A stretch of 64,000 bases of DNA from an uncultured bacterium (GTDB lineage Bacteria; Verrucomicrobiota; Lentisphaeria; Victivallales; UBA1829). Position numbers and translations under genes: made by a program. Shown in pieces: positions 14,801 through 26,735 of the stretch (position 1 is its first letter; every line of letters starts with the position of its first letter). The stretch lies in the NCBI GenBank assembly GCA_902774245.1, contig CACYHQ010000002.1, positions 124,001-188,000 on the forward strand, read 5' to 3'. The notes below the pieces were generated by a model. It searched no databases, was not told the DNA's origin, and saw only the letters and a program-made list of their open reading frames with translations.

Positions 14801-15901
14801 TTAATCTCTGAAGTTGAAATATGATGCATAATCGTAAATGACTTTCACATTGAGTGCCTGCCATCCGCGGATGCAACTGTCCGGTGCAGTATCAGGCCCG
14901 CCCAGACCAGACGCCGAACCGTAGCCCCACGATGCAAAAACGCCACTGCTCAAAACAAGCGTATTCGCTCCGGACGATACGTTTGTGCAGAGCGGATCGA
15001 AAATGTATGTGTTGTACTCGTCCTCCTCCGGATTTCCGTCTTCGTCCCGCTCGCGCAAGTCGACCGCGTCAAACACGATCTTTCCGCCGGATGCCGCCGG
15101 ACAGCCGTGATGTTCCGGCGTAAGCATTACCGGCTCCCACGCGGACCGGATCGACCAATGCTCGTTCGGGTCGCTAAGCCCCGTGTGCTCGTAGTGCAAA
15201 TAGCATTCCAGCGGACTGTACCATCCGCCGAACTCTGTCTCGTAAAGCGTCCATTCCGGGATCGCATTGTATGCCGCCTGCGGCGAAACGCCGAAACTGT
15301 GCCTATCCGCCGGCGAATAGGCGTGACACATCATGAATCCGCCGTTGGTAACGCACACATACCGGAGCAGCTTCAGCATTCTCACCCGCTGTGATGCCCA
15401 GGCGGCATTCAGACAAACCTGAAACGTACCGTCGACATATTCCTTTGGATAGGAGTTGTTCTCCGGGACAGTCTCCGGCACGATCAGGGGTTCTTCCAGT
15501 ACCGATGCCAGAATTTCAAGCGAACGGTAGGCTGTATTTCCCGCGCTGTCCGTAAACCGGCGCAAGTTGTATTCGCTCAGCGTGTGAAGGAGAAACGCAT
15601 CGAAGATGTGCATATAGGAAAGCCTCCGGGAGAACCCCCAGATCTCATCGTAAGCATACTCCTTTTTGATCTCCCGGAACGGGATCTTCTCCGGATCGGC
15701 ATCGCCATACCATTCCCCGGTGAGGATGTGCGCCAGATAATTGTCAATGACCGCCGCCGCACCGGACGTCGTACAGCTTTCGTGAAATTCGGAATCCACG
15801 GCTTCCCGGCGTTCGCAAAGCGCGGAAACGAGCCCGCGCATCACCGGAAGAGGCATGCAGAATGCCGGATCGTTCAGATGATAGTCGTTCCACAAGCTCA
15901 T
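14801..15901 (-). CDS. Phage-island structural protein, unknown
   Basis: A 366-aa soluble protein with many Tyr/Trp residues and no recognised family. The start is placed at the ATG overlapping the previous stop (TGATG), because GGGAG lies 9 bases upstream of it; an ATG three codons earlier sits on top of the Shine-Dalgarno sequence. It lies immediately before the fibre gene, which makes a baseplate/short-tail or fibre-adaptor role plausible, but this is inference from position. Confidence 0.7.
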   Translation of the reverse strand: MSLWNDYHLNDPAFCMPLPVMRGLVSALCERREAVDSEFHESCTTSGAAAVIDNYLAHILTGEWYGDADPEKIPFREIKKEYAYDEIWGFSRRLSYMHIFDAFLLHTLSEYNLRRFTDSAGNTAYRSLEILASVLEEPLIVPETVPENNSYPKEYVDGTFQVCLNAAWASQRVRMLKLLRYVCVTNGGFMMCHAYSPADRHSFGVSPQAAYNAIPEWTLYETEFGGWYSPLECYLHYEHTGLSDPNEHWSIRSAWEPVMLTPEHHGCPAASGGKIVFDAVDLRERDEDGNPEEDEYNTYIFDPLCTNVSSGANTLVLSSGVFASWGYGSASGLGGPDTAPDSCIRGWQALNVKVIYDYASYFNFRD

Positions 15902-16473
15902 CAGATCCATCTCCCGCTGATTTCGATGTTGCCGCCCAGATGCACCTGCGTTACGGTTCCGGTCGAGCTGACTTTCGCCAGTGTTTTATACCAGCCCTGC
16001 GCTCCGATAACAGATGCGGACAGGTTTTTCGCGAAACCGTACACCAGAGCCGGAGGAGTAGCCGTCGAGTCGTAATACACGGTCAGATAGATTTCGGCGG
16101 ATTGTCCCGATACAACCGGAACTCTGCCGGCCGGCATGTAGTGAATGACATTCCCGATTCGGATCTCTCCCGCGAATTCATCGGACGGATCCGATCCGTT
16201 GAAAACCCGTGCGGACGTCCCGCCGACAAGTTCCACGGCAAACGCCCCGGCATATCCCGAAGCAACCGGAGTTTCCGGGGTCGCCGCGCCGGAGTTTTCC
16301 GGTTCCGGACCGTTCCAGCGGATGAGCTTGCCCGCGCCGGTGTCGAGAACGTCCAGGAGCGGGGAAGCGGACGCGAGTTTGTCGAGCTGCTCCACGGCCT
16401 CAGCCAATGCGTTGAATTTTTCTCGGAGAACCTCGAACAGATTCTCGCCGGATTCCAGTCTTGGTACGATCAT
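15901..16473 (-). CDS. Phage-island structural protein, unknown
   Basis: A 190-aa protein. The N-terminal 35 residues are helical (LFEVLREKFNALAEAVEQLD) and could trimerise; the remainder is beta-rich, with GYAGAFAVELVG and AEIYLTVYYD. This layout resembles small phage decoration or fibre-adaptor proteins, but no family is recognised. It overlaps both neighbours (4 bases upstream, TGATG downstream). Confidence 0.68.
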   Translation of the reverse strand: MIVPRLESGENLFEVLREKFNALAEAVEQLDKLASASPLLDVLDTGAGKLIRWNGPEPENSGAATPETPVASGYAGAFAVELVGGTSARVFNGSDPSDEFAGEIRIGNVIHYMPAGRVPVVSGQSAEIYLTVYYDSTATPPALVYGFAKNLSASVIGAQGWYKTLAKVSSTGTVTQVHLGGNIEISGRWI

Positions 16474-17252
16474 GCGCCGTTCTCCTCCGCGGTTTCATAC
16501 AACGTACTGTCCCAGCCCGCCGGATCGGGTGACGCCTTGTAGATGACCTTTGCGATGTAACGGCGTCCGTCGGGATGGATCTGGCCACCGAGGTTTAGCC
16601 AGTTCGTCACGCCCACGCCGAAATCGCCGAGCGCGGGCGTGCCGATCTTTCCGGCGCAGGCAGCCGCGGCCCACGAGGCGTCCCTCAACGTGCAGTGACG
16701 GCTGAACTCCGTGATCGTATAGCTCGGCATCAGATACGATTCGCAGTTCATGACGGGCATTTTCAGCAGATGCCACGATTCGCCGAGTGAAGTGACTGCC
16801 TGCGGCGTCTTCACCCAGCGGTAGCTGGCGCGCTGAGACGCTGTCAGCACGGGATCCGTCGCGGTCGCCCACCAGGCAGGAACTTCTTCCGTCCCTTTTG
16901 CCGCGAGACAGTAGTTCCAGTTCGTCCTGTAGTCGGAATGGCGCTCCAGCGGCACGGACAGGACACTCACATCCAGCATGTGTTCCTTTGGACCGTGCCG
17001 TCCGATCAGAAACCGCAGATTGCTTCCGGCATTCAGGTTCTCCCAGTTGAGCTCTATCTCATAGACCGGGCCGCCAATCTGCCGGGTACGCCAGGAGACA
17101 AGTTCGTATTCGCCCGATTTGTCCCGGTCTCCGATTGCCAGACGGGCGCTTTGCTCCTCCACCTCTTCCCGTGTGCCGTAGTAGATCTCACGGTAGGAGG
17201 CTCCGCCGGAGTCCCTGCTCCGGACGATGCTTTTATGTTTCAGTTTCAGCAT
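16470..17252 (-). CDS. Phage-island structural protein, unknown
   Basis: A 260-aa soluble protein, unrecognised. Trp/Tyr-rich, with segments such as YEIELNWENLNAGSNLRF and WHLLKMPVMNCESYL. There is no signal peptide or membrane segment. It follows the 48-aa ORF in the phage operon and overlaps the next gene by 4 bases. It may be part of a short tail or neck, since no canonical tail genes exist in the island. Confidence 0.68.
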   Translation of the reverse strand: MLKLKHKSIVRSRDSGGASYREIYYGTREEVEEQSARLAIGDRDKSGEYELVSWRTRQIGGPVYEIELNWENLNAGSNLRFLIGRHGPKEHMLDVSVLSVPLERHSDYRTNWNYCLAAKGTEEVPAWWATATDPVLTASQRASYRWVKTPQAVTSLGESWHLLKMPVMNCESYLMPSYTITEFSRHCTLRDASWAAAACAGKIGTPALGDFGVGVTNWLNLGGQIHPDGRRYIAKVIYKASPDPAGWDSTLYETAEENGA

Positions 17253-17267
17253 GTTCCCCCTCCCGAC

Positions 17268-17414
17268 TCAGTTGATCGTACCGATATCCTCAAGTTTCTC
17301 GGCGATATCGTCGAGTTCGGCGTTGATCTGCCTCAGGATCTCCATGATGACTTCCGCTTCCGGATCATATTCGTTTTCCGGCGTTTCCGCCGTGACTGCC
17401 GTTTCCCCGTTCAT
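17268..17414 (-). CDS. 48-aa acidic helical phage-island protein
   Basis: A short ORF of 48 codons, reading MNGETAVTAETPENEYDPEA and then a predicted amphipathic helix ILRQINAELDDIAEKLEDI with heptad-like spacing. GGGAGACAG upstream of the ATG is a good ribosome-binding site, and it sits in order within the operon with 15-55 base gaps on either side. Function unknown; the helix could dimerise or cap a partner. Confidence 0.6.
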   Translation of the reverse strand: MNGETAVTAETPENEYDPEAEVIMEILRQINAELDDIAEKLEDIGTIN

Positions 17415-17468
17415 ATCTGTCTCCCGTTGTTCTCTGTTTTGTTCTGTTTCTCTTGTACCGTCAGGATG

Positions 17469-17801
17469 CTACAGTCCCGACACATCGGCCTCATCGCTGC
17501 GTTCCGCTTTCACGGCGAACTTCTGGTACTTTCCTTTTTCCGAAGTCAGGACCGCCGACGTGATAAGGAATGTCTTTTCCTGATACGTCAGCGTCTCCCC
17601 AGCCTCCGGGATGTTGCCGCCCTCCACGAGGCCGTCGAATTCAAGCTCCGTACGGCGGCTTGTGGCGGCAAGTTTGTCCTTTCTGCCGTCTTCTCCATGT
17701 ACCGACACGGTCCCGGTCAGCGTCGAGCGTACACGGATGTTACGCATGGCGATGTCGAAACCGCCTCCGTCCCACCCGGAAATCAACCCTATTGCGCGCA
17801 T
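17469..17801 (-). CDS. Phage-island head-tail region protein, unknown
   Basis: A 110-aa protein, beta-rich (IRVRSTLTGTVSVHGEDG, TLTYQEKTFLITSAVLTSEKGKYQ). It follows directly after the gp36-like gene, with a one-base gap. In Mu-like phages this position holds head-tail joining or neck proteins (gp37 region), but I do not recognise the family. Confidence 0.65.
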   Translation of the reverse strand: MRAIGLISGWDGGGFDIAMRNIRVRSTLTGTVSVHGEDGRKDKLAATSRRTELEFDGLVEGGNIPEAGETLTYQEKTFLITSAVLTSEKGKYQKFAVKAERSDEADVSGL

Positions 17802-17802
17802 T

Positions 17803-18222
17803 TCAGTAACCCCTCATGCTTTCACGCGAGAAGACCGGCTCGTCGCAGGCGACCGTGGCGAATCCCTGTCCGCGCAAGGATTCCGCCGCACCGGGCAGGA
17901 CCAGTTCGCCGGACGCGGTTTTCTCCAGCGAGCCGCGCACATGGGCGACACGCATTTTGAGCTTGTCGGGCAGCGAATCGCCCGCACAGCGCACCCGGGC
18001 GCGCTCTTCGCACAGGGTCAGATTCCAGTCGCGGAGCAGCGCTCCGGCACGTTCGGACACGACAGGCGTTTCATATCTGCATCCGGCGGCCGCGTCGATT
18101 TCCGCGGCTGCGGAATCAAGATCGGCCTGCGCCGTCGCTGTGCCGATTTCGTCGTTGCCGTACAGTCCGGCGTAATCCTGGCCGAGGCGCACTTTCAGTT
18201 CATTGATCGTGGCGTATGCCAT
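17803..18222 (-). CDS. Mu gp36-like head-completion protein (DUF1320)
   Basis: A 139-aa protein with the characteristic N-terminus MAYATINELKVRLG, followed by ADLDSAAAEIDAAAGCRYETP and LLRDWNLTLCEERAR. This is the pattern of phage Mu gp36 / DUF1320 proteins, thought to act in head completion or neck assembly. The usual length is about 135-145 aa. Position just after the capsid gene agrees with Mu-like order, although 207 bases of apparently non-coding sequence separate them. Confidence 0.8.
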   Translation of the reverse strand: MAYATINELKVRLGQDYAGLYGNDEIGTATAQADLDSAAAEIDAAAGCRYETPVVSERAGALLRDWNLTLCEERARVRCAGDSLPDKLKMRVAHVRGSLEKTASGELVLPGAAESLRGQGFATVACDEPVFSRESMRGY

Positions 18223-18429
18223 GAGACGATCCTTTCATTCTGTTGTTGTTTGAACTGCAAAAAGGAAAACGGCTGTTCCCGGCGAGGGGGAAGGGCGGAG
18301 AACCCGTACGGCGGATATCTGTTTATCCCTGCAAAGATAAAAGAAAACGCCTCCACGCCAAGGAGATAACCGCGGCGGATTCCCGCGCCCTGCTCCCCCT
18401 CATCCGTCAGCCATTTGTCCCGATGACGA

Positions 18430-19332
18430 TCAGCCTGCGGCGGTGCCGCCGCGTCCCAGCAGATGCGGGAAGAGCGCGGCCGCGTTGCCGTAAGCCTCTG
18501 CGCCGAAGAGGATTCTGCCATCCATGAAAACGTTTTCGTCGTTCGGCTGATTCAGAATCGTGAGAGAGGCTTCCTTGTTTTTCAGAACCAGAATCGGCTT
18601 CAGCGCGCCGGTGAAACGGCCCAGGAACCAGTAGTTGGCGTTGGCGCCGGTGAGACGCGGGCTGACGACCAGTTTGACCTTGTCCTTGTGAGGATTGGCG
18701 AATTCCTGATCATTGGAGTCGCGGTAGGTGTCGGAGTACAGGATCTCGCGGGCGGTGTCCTCCAGCGCGGGACCGACGATCAGGTGCGTCGGACGCGTGT
18801 TGACAGGCTGGCCGTTGTGACCGCGGAAGGAGTACATCTGGGTGAAGAACGAGCCGAAGTTGGCGAACGTCAGGGCGTTGGTCGTGACGTTGTTGATCGT
18901 GCTCGGTCCGTACTTGCGGGAGCTGTTGTAGAAGCTGGCGCCGTCGATCCAGTTCGGCGGATTCACCAGCGCTTCAGTGAAGAGCGTGTCCCACAGCTGT
19001 TCGCCCGCCTCGCCCATGGCGGCGACGAGCGTGCCGTAGATGCCCCAGTTGTCGCTTTCGACGTCGCGCACGGGGATCGCCACAGTGTCCTCCCAGGGAC
19101 GTTCCACGAGGCGGATCTTATGCATGGCCAGGTTCTTGATCTGGCGCGGGCCGAGCCATTCGCGCATCCCGGCGAAAGCGTCGAGGAACGGGATTTCCAT
19201 GGCGGTGTGCTTCGGATCGCCCTCGATATCGGCGAGGTCGCGGTAGATCGTCTCCGCGCCTTCGACGGCCTGTTTGAACTTCAGATTGAAGCTGGTGCGC
19301 ATGGCGGACATCGTTTCATGATTGAGTTCCAT
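18430..19332 (-). CDS. Mu-like major capsid protein (gpT family)
   Basis: A 300-aa protein that closely follows the Mu gpT major head subunit family: N-terminal helical FNLKFKQAVEGAETIYRDLA, then IPFLDAFAGMREWLGPRQI, and the C-terminal VVSPRLTGANANYWFLG and ILVLKN. gpT builds the icosahedral head with an HK97 fold. Length is typical. It stands directly after a decoration protein and a gpI-like protease gene, matching the Mu head module. The reading frame is intact. Confidence 0.9.
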   Translation of the reverse strand: MELNHETMSAMRTSFNLKFKQAVEGAETIYRDLADIEGDPKHTAMEIPFLDAFAGMREWLGPRQIKNLAMHKIRLVERPWEDTVAIPVRDVESDNWGIYGTLVAAMGEAGEQLWDTLFTEALVNPPNWIDGASFYNSSRKYGPSTINNVTTNALTFANFGSFFTQMYSFRGHNGQPVNTRPTHLIVGPALEDTAREILYSDTYRDSNDQEFANPHKDKVKLVVSPRLTGANANYWFLGRFTGALKPILVLKNKEASLTILNQPNDENVFMDGRILFGAEAYGNAAALFPHLLGRGGTAAG

Positions 19333-19386
19333 GTTCTTTTTCCTTTCTCAGGTTGTTTTCTGGTTTTTGAACTCGGATATTCCGGC

Positions 19387-19797
19387 TCAGCGCGGGCCGT
19401 TGCCGATTTCCGCCACCACGCCGTCCGGGAGGACGTCGCGGACGACGCCCGCGATCACGGCCGCCGTGCCGCCCGTCAGCGTGACGGTCTGGTCGTCCTT
19501 CACGTAACAGGTCTTGTTCAGGTCGCTCGCGGCGAACGCGCCGCTGCTGACCGGGGCATAGAGGAACATCCCGGAACGGGTCCTGACGGTTTCGCCGCCG
19601 GACGCGGTGTTTTCGGCGCGGCCGACCACGGTGATGGCGCCCGAGGACGTCGCGGGAACGGCTTTCCCGGAGGTGTTGACGGCCGTGATGGCGCCCGCGT
19701 AGACGGTGCTGCCGGCCGCGACGGTGAATTCACGTGTGTAGTGAACGCCGCCGGCCGCGATTTCCCTGGTGTTTCTGGCTTCTGTGAGTGTTGACAT
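19387..19797 (-). CDS. Capsid decoration/stabilising protein (DUF2190-like)
   Basis: A 136-aa beta-rich protein (YTREFTVAAGSTVYAGAITAVNT, LYAPVSSGAFAASDLNKTCYV) typical of small head-decoration proteins encoded between the protease and the major capsid gene in Mu-like phages. It is low in charge and rich in Ala, Gly, Thr and Val. The family assignment rests on composition and position. Confidence 0.65.
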   Translation of the reverse strand: MSTLTEARNTREIAAGGVHYTREFTVAAGSTVYAGAITAVNTSGKAVPATSSGAITVVGRAENTASGGETVRTRSGMFLYAPVSSGAFAASDLNKTCYVKDDQTVTLTGGTAAVIAGVVRDVLPDGVVAEIGNGPR

Positions 19798-19892
19798 GGT
19801 TCATGTCTCCTTTTGTTCTAGGCTGTTCTGTTTGCCGGTTTCAGCCGAACAAACAAAACCCCCTGTGATTGATTGTTTTGCGCCGCGGCTTC

Positions 19893-20963
19893 TCAGCCGT
19901 GCATGGCGCGTTGATATTCGTCTTTGTCGAATCCGAATTTCCGGATCATTTCCTCGTCCGCCGCGCTCAGGCTCCGCTTCGGCGCACGCCGTTTGTCCGG
20001 CGTAAACGCCATACGGCCCGGCACCACGGCTGGCGCGTGCTCCAGGTAAGATGCCAGCACGGCGCAGTCCTGGGTTTTCGCCCAATCCTCTAGCGCGTGC
20101 GTCAGCTTCCCTTCCTGAAGCCCCTGTTCGATCAGTTCCGCCTTGCGTTTTTCCTCGGCGGCGCAGATCATCGTGTCAAGCTCCTGACGCAATGCGTCCG
20201 CCTGACCGGCGCGCTCCTTCACGGCGTCCAGCGCCGCGGACATCGCCTCGTCGGGTTCGTCGCCTGCGATGCCGAGCCCTTCGCGAATGGCCGTGATGAC
20301 GTCGACTTTCGCCTCGATCGCGGCTGCCGTACGCTCGAATGCACCTTCCTCGTCGTCCTCGCCGGAAAGCACGATCTCGTTCCAGACCGTCTTCCCGAGC
20401 AAACGCCCGAGCGCGCGTTCGATCGGATCCTGAAGCCGTTTCAGTTCGATGGAGTTCCGTCCGATATCCTCCGGGTCGGCGTCTTCATCCTCGCCGCCCG
20501 CCGCCAGGACGTCCTCGCAGTTCAGCGCGGGTTCATTTTCCATCGCCACGCTCGTGATGCGGATCGGACCTTCCTTCAGGCCGCGGATCACCGGCGAACA
20601 GTACCGGAATATCTTTTCCTTCAGCAGTTCGTACGCGCCAGGCGTCCATTCCGCGCGAATGCGCAGTTCGTCGCCCTCGCGGAACAGCGTCCCGAATCCC
20701 ATTGCCGCCACGCCCGACGGGATCAGCCGCAGCGCTTCGCTCTCCTCCACGCCGTGCTTCTCCGCCAGGATGTGGAGATAATGGTTGGAGTCGATCGGGA
20801 TCGCCTCACCTTTCTTCGCCTGATACGCCGCGATGGCGTCCAGGTCCTCCACGCTCAAACGCAGTTCATAGTCCTTTCCGTTTTTCACGAGCCGGTTCAC
20901 GCCCGCATGCAGCAGAGTCCATTCCTCCGGGACTCCGTTCGCGTCCTGTTTCACAGTGCTCAT
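19893..20963 (-). CDS. Mu-like prophage I protein: head maturation protease/scaffold
   Basis: A 356-aa protein of the Mu gpI protease family. It has WTLLHAGVNRL near residue 15, AIPIDSNHY near residue 55, and FRYCSPVIRGLKEGPIRI near residue 138, followed by a long charged, helical C-terminal scaffold region (about residues 200-310). It processes the prohead during assembly. The catalytic-domain/scaffold layout and length are normal. It is the second gene of the operon, separated from the terminase by only 85 bases, where portal and minor head genes are normally found. Confidence 0.87.
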   Translation of the reverse strand: MSTVKQDANGVPEEWTLLHAGVNRLVKNGKDYELRLSVEDLDAIAAYQAKKGEAIPIDSNHYLHILAEKHGVEESEALRLIPSGVAAMGFGTLFREGDELRIRAEWTPGAYELLKEKIFRYCSPVIRGLKEGPIRITSVAMENEPALNCEDVLAAGGEDEDADPEDIGRNSIELKRLQDPIERALGRLLGKTVWNEIVLSGEDDEEGAFERTAAAIEAKVDVITAIREGLGIAGDEPDEAMSAALDAVKERAGQADALRQELDTMICAAEEKRKAELIEQGLQEGKLTHALEDWAKTQDCAVLASYLEHAPAVVPGRMAFTPDKRRAPKRSLSAADEEMIRKFGFDKDEYQRAMHG

Positions 20964-21048
20964 TTCCTGCTCCTATGTTTGTTATTATTGTCCCCGCGGA
21001 AACTCCTTTTGTTCCGCCGGGAGATTTGAAGTTTCTTCTCTGTCGAGT

Positions 21049-22437
21049 TTATAATCCGAAGAATCGTTCTTCCATACACCTTTGATGAGGAGGCGGCAGC
21101 GGATCAATTCCGCACGGGGCCTCGTTGCCGCGTCCCGCCGCATGGACGGCCAGTGCGAGCGCCCAGAACCGGTCCGAATGTCCGGATTCGTCGCGTTCGG
21201 CGTCATACCGCACGTTTCCGGCGGCGGTCACGCTCCGTACGATCTTGTGCAAATCATGCCGCAGCATGTCGTCGGCCACAATCCGGATGCCGCGCGACTC
21301 GAACGCCGCACGGACGGGCATGGCGAGCGCGGCTTTCATCGGACCGGTAAAGGTCACGCTTTCAACGCGGTATTTTCCATGGCGTTCCTGCATTTCCTCC
21401 GCCAGCATCATCCCGATTCCGGTCGCATCGATGCAGAGGCGTTCCAGCCGGGCGTCGTCGAGGCGGCGCGCCAGGGCATCGGCCTGCATGCGGAACGGCA
21501 TGTTTTCCATGACTTCGTACCCGCTCTGCCACAGGATGTCCCCGATCCGCGTCAGCTCGAAAAACACCCCGACATCCTTCTTGCGTCCCACATCGTATCC
21601 GGCATAATGGAGGGCTTTCGGGTGTTCGTTCAGCACTTTTTCCAAGTCAGTGGCGTCGTTTTCGCATGCACCGATCATGCCGTAGTCCAGCAGCGCCGCG
21701 CCCGCCTCCGCCGCTTCGATCAGATACTGCGTCCGCCAGGCGTCTTCCGTGCGGCATTTCGTCCGCATCATCTTCAGCCACTCCTCACGGCTCAGCTCAC
21801 TCCCGGTCACGGCGTTGACGCGCTCCACGAAGCCCTCTTCGACGGCATCCAATATACTCGTCTTGTGGACGCTCCATCCCATTGCGTTCGCGCCGTGTTC
21901 CGCCTCGTGAAGCATCCGGCAGAACGGTGATTCGCTGCTTCCGTCCACGCTCAGCGCGGACACCATTTCCAGCTGGCCGCCCCATGTCGTGCACGGCAGC
22001 GCCATGTCGATCACTTTTCCGCTGTCCTTGTGCAGGTCCGCCTCGTCGATCAGGATGTCTCCGCCCTTCCCGGCGAACGCCTCAGGCGTGCTGGACAGGC
22101 TGATGACACGGCTTCCGTTTCCGTATTCCGCCGTGTAGGCGCGGATCCCGTGCAGAGGATCAACCATTGTAGCATTCTCCCCGGCGAGTCCGCGGCAGAC
22201 CGCGTTCGCCGCCGCCGCCCATTTCGCGATGTAATCCGTGATGAACTCGCGGGCGGTGAATTCGTCGCGGCTGGTCACCCACTGGACCGTTCCCGGCCGC
22301 CGCAGACACTTGTCGTTTACGCGGAAACTCGTGGCATACGTGATGCCGATCCGGCGCGATTTCGCGTACAGCTTCATCCGTGCGTCGTCCAGGATCCATC
22401 GTTTCTGGTACGGCAGAAAGTATTCCGACAGCTTCAT
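21049..22437 (-). CDS. Mu gp28-like terminase large subunit
   Basis: A 462-aa terminase. The ATPase half has a Walker A-type KSRRIGIT (residues 26-33) and Walker B ILIDEAD (128-134); the nuclease half has YDVGRKKDVGVF, LCIDATGIG and the closing HSDRFWALALA acidic motif of the RNase H-like fold. It would package DNA into the heads encoded downstream. The ATG at 22437 is preferred because GGAG lies 5 bases upstream; in-frame starts at 22458 and 22482 are possible. No small terminase subunit and, more remarkably, no portal gene is present. Confidence 0.87.
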   Translation of the reverse strand: MKLSEYFLPYQKRWILDDARMKLYAKSRRIGITYATSFRVNDKCLRRPGTVQWVTSRDEFTAREFITDYIAKWAAAANAVCRGLAGENATMVDPLHGIRAYTAEYGNGSRVISLSSTPEAFAGKGGDILIDEADLHKDSGKVIDMALPCTTWGGQLEMVSALSVDGSSESPFCRMLHEAEHGANAMGWSVHKTSILDAVEEGFVERVNAVTGSELSREEWLKMMRTKCRTEDAWRTQYLIEAAEAGAALLDYGMIGACENDATDLEKVLNEHPKALHYAGYDVGRKKDVGVFFELTRIGDILWQSGYEVMENMPFRMQADALARRLDDARLERLCIDATGIGMMLAEEMQERHGKYRVESVTFTGPMKAALAMPVRAAFESRGIRIVADDMLRHDLHKIVRSVTAAGNVRYDAERDESGHSDRFWALALAVHAAGRGNEAPCGIDPLPPPHQRCMEERFFGL

Positions 22438-22841
22438 TGTCACTCCGTCTCCGTTCATAGTTCGTATTCCGTTGAGTATCAAATCAGAGTCCGTGCGGCC
22501 GCCGCGTGATTATCCCACCTTCATTTCCACGCGGTTTTACATCTTCCATATCCCTTTTTTTGAGGCTTTCTTTCCGGATCTTCCCGACCGCCGGAAATCA
22601 TGCTTCCGATCCCGCCGCCGCACGGACTCTTCAACAAAGGGTTGTTTTGTTTGCTTCCGGACGGAACAAGCCTGCAACTATCAGTTGTTTCTATCGGTTG
22701 CGTGTGACATGTTGCGTACTCTTCCGTTTCCGCTGTCATGCGGGCTGTATCGTTTTTCCGCCTTGAAAATCGCTCCGTTTGGAGCTATATTATTTCTTCC
22801 CCTTTCGCGCCCGCGACTTACTTTAACCAAGGTCTCACCCT
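22438..22841. other. Divergent spacer between phage island and transporter
   Basis: About 400 bases. It contains the transporter promoter (22763-22791). An open frame on the minus strand (22521-22739, 72 codons) could start at the island edge, but its sequence looks like neither a small terminase nor a regulator. I could not identify attachment-site repeats or a clear leftward promoter. Confidence 0.5.
22763..22791 (+). promoter_or_regulatory. Promoter for the BASS-type transporter
   Basis: TTGAAA (22763-22768), a 17-base spacer and TATATT (22786-22791), matching the housekeeping consensus of this window. It lies about 50 bases before the start codon. Confidence 0.7.
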
Positions 22842-23798
22842 ATGTGGAAAGCTCTCAGCCAGCCAGCCAAGATCATCATCCCGCTCTTCATCGGACTCTG
22901 TTTCCCCTGGATGTCCCGCGCATCCTTCATGGTCCGCTGGCTGCTCGTCGTCATGCTCCTGAACGCCTGTCTTGGCATCAAGTTCAGCGGCCTGAAAATT
23001 CGCCTGTACCACTGGTATCTGCTCGCCGCCAACCTCGCAATCGGCGTCCTGGCGTGGCTGCTGGCATGCTGGATCTGTGGCGGCAATACCGAGGTCGCGA
23101 AAGCCGTCTTCTTCACGGCGATCTCCCCCACCGCCACCGCCGCGCCCGTCGTGATCGCGTTCCTGGGCGGAAACGTCGCTACGGTCCTGATGGGATTCCT
23201 GATCAGCGACCTCGGCATCTCGCTTTTTCTGATCGGCCTGCTCCCGCTCGTCACGGGCCAGCTAAGATGGGAATTCGTCAACGAAGTCTTTCTGAACATC
23301 GCGTTCGTGATGGCGCTCCCCGTCTTTCTTTCGCGCGTCCTGCTGCATTTCTGGCCGTGGCTCGCCGACTTCGCAAAGTACAAGATCGCGCCGCACGCCC
23401 TCTGGGCATGGTCCGTCATGCTCCTCATCCTCGGCGGCATGGCGCGCAAAACGTTCGATGAGCAGGAGATCAGCGCCGTGACGATCCTTCTTCAGATCGG
23501 CTCCGCCACGCTCGCGATCTGCGTCCTGAACTTCCTGTTCGGATGGATCATCGGGCCCCGCCGCAATAAGCTCGAATCCAGCCAGCTCCTCGGCCAGAAA
23601 AACACCTCATTCACGATCTATCTGGCGATCACGTTCGCCTCGCCCGTCGCCGCCCTCGGCCCGCTGTTCTACATCCTCTGGCACAACAGCTGGAACGCCA
23701 TTCAGATGTTCCAGTTCGAAAAACGCAGACAGCGCAAGGCGGCGCGCTTCCTTTCCACCGCGGTTCCGGCCCGCGATGCCGGACGCATTACTCCCTGA
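22842..23798 (+). CDS. Na+-dependent transporter, bile acid:Na+ symporter (BASS)-like
   Basis: A 318-aa polytopic membrane protein with about nine hydrophobic segments. SBF/BASS-type features include [16 protein letters not shown] near residue 37, [19 protein letters not shown] (the crossing-over Na+ site region) near residue 93, and [19 protein letters not shown] near residue 251. The family couples Na+ to uptake of organic anions such as bile acids, pyruvate or pantoate; the substrate is not predictable. The C-terminal tail is basic ([12 protein letters not shown]). It ends 26 bases before uvrA. Confidence 0.75.
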   Translation: MWKALSQPAKIIIPLFIGLCFPWMSRASFMVRWLLVVMLLNACLGIKFSGLKIRLYHWYLLAANLAIGVLAWLLACWICGGNTEVAKAVFFTAISPTATAAPVVIAFLGGNVATVLMGFLISDLGISLFLIGLLPLVTGQLRWEFVNEVFLNIAFVMALPVFLSRVLLHFWPWLADFAKYKIAPHALWAWSVMLLILGGMARKTFDEQEISAVTILLQIGSATLAICVLNFLFGWIIGPRRNKLESSQLLGQKNTSFTIYLAITFASPVAALGPLFYILWHNSWNAIQMFQFEKRRQRKAARFLSTAVPARDAGRITP

Positions 23799-23824
23799 AC
23801 TCACACGAAACGGACGCGGTCATC

Positions 23825-26698
<2,874 letters not shown>

Positions 26699-26735
26699 AA
26701 AGGAGATCCGCCAGAAAAAAGAAATCCCCGGATTC

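Noticed and set aside
18223..18429. Gap between capsid and gp36-like genes, searched for a small gene
   Set aside because: Only very short frames with no ribosome-binding site; no convincing protein.
22521..22739. 72-codon open frame upstream of the terminase, considered as a small terminase subunit or regulator
   Set aside because: No helix-turn-helix or coiled coil, no good ribosome-binding site, and it overlaps the transporter promoter.
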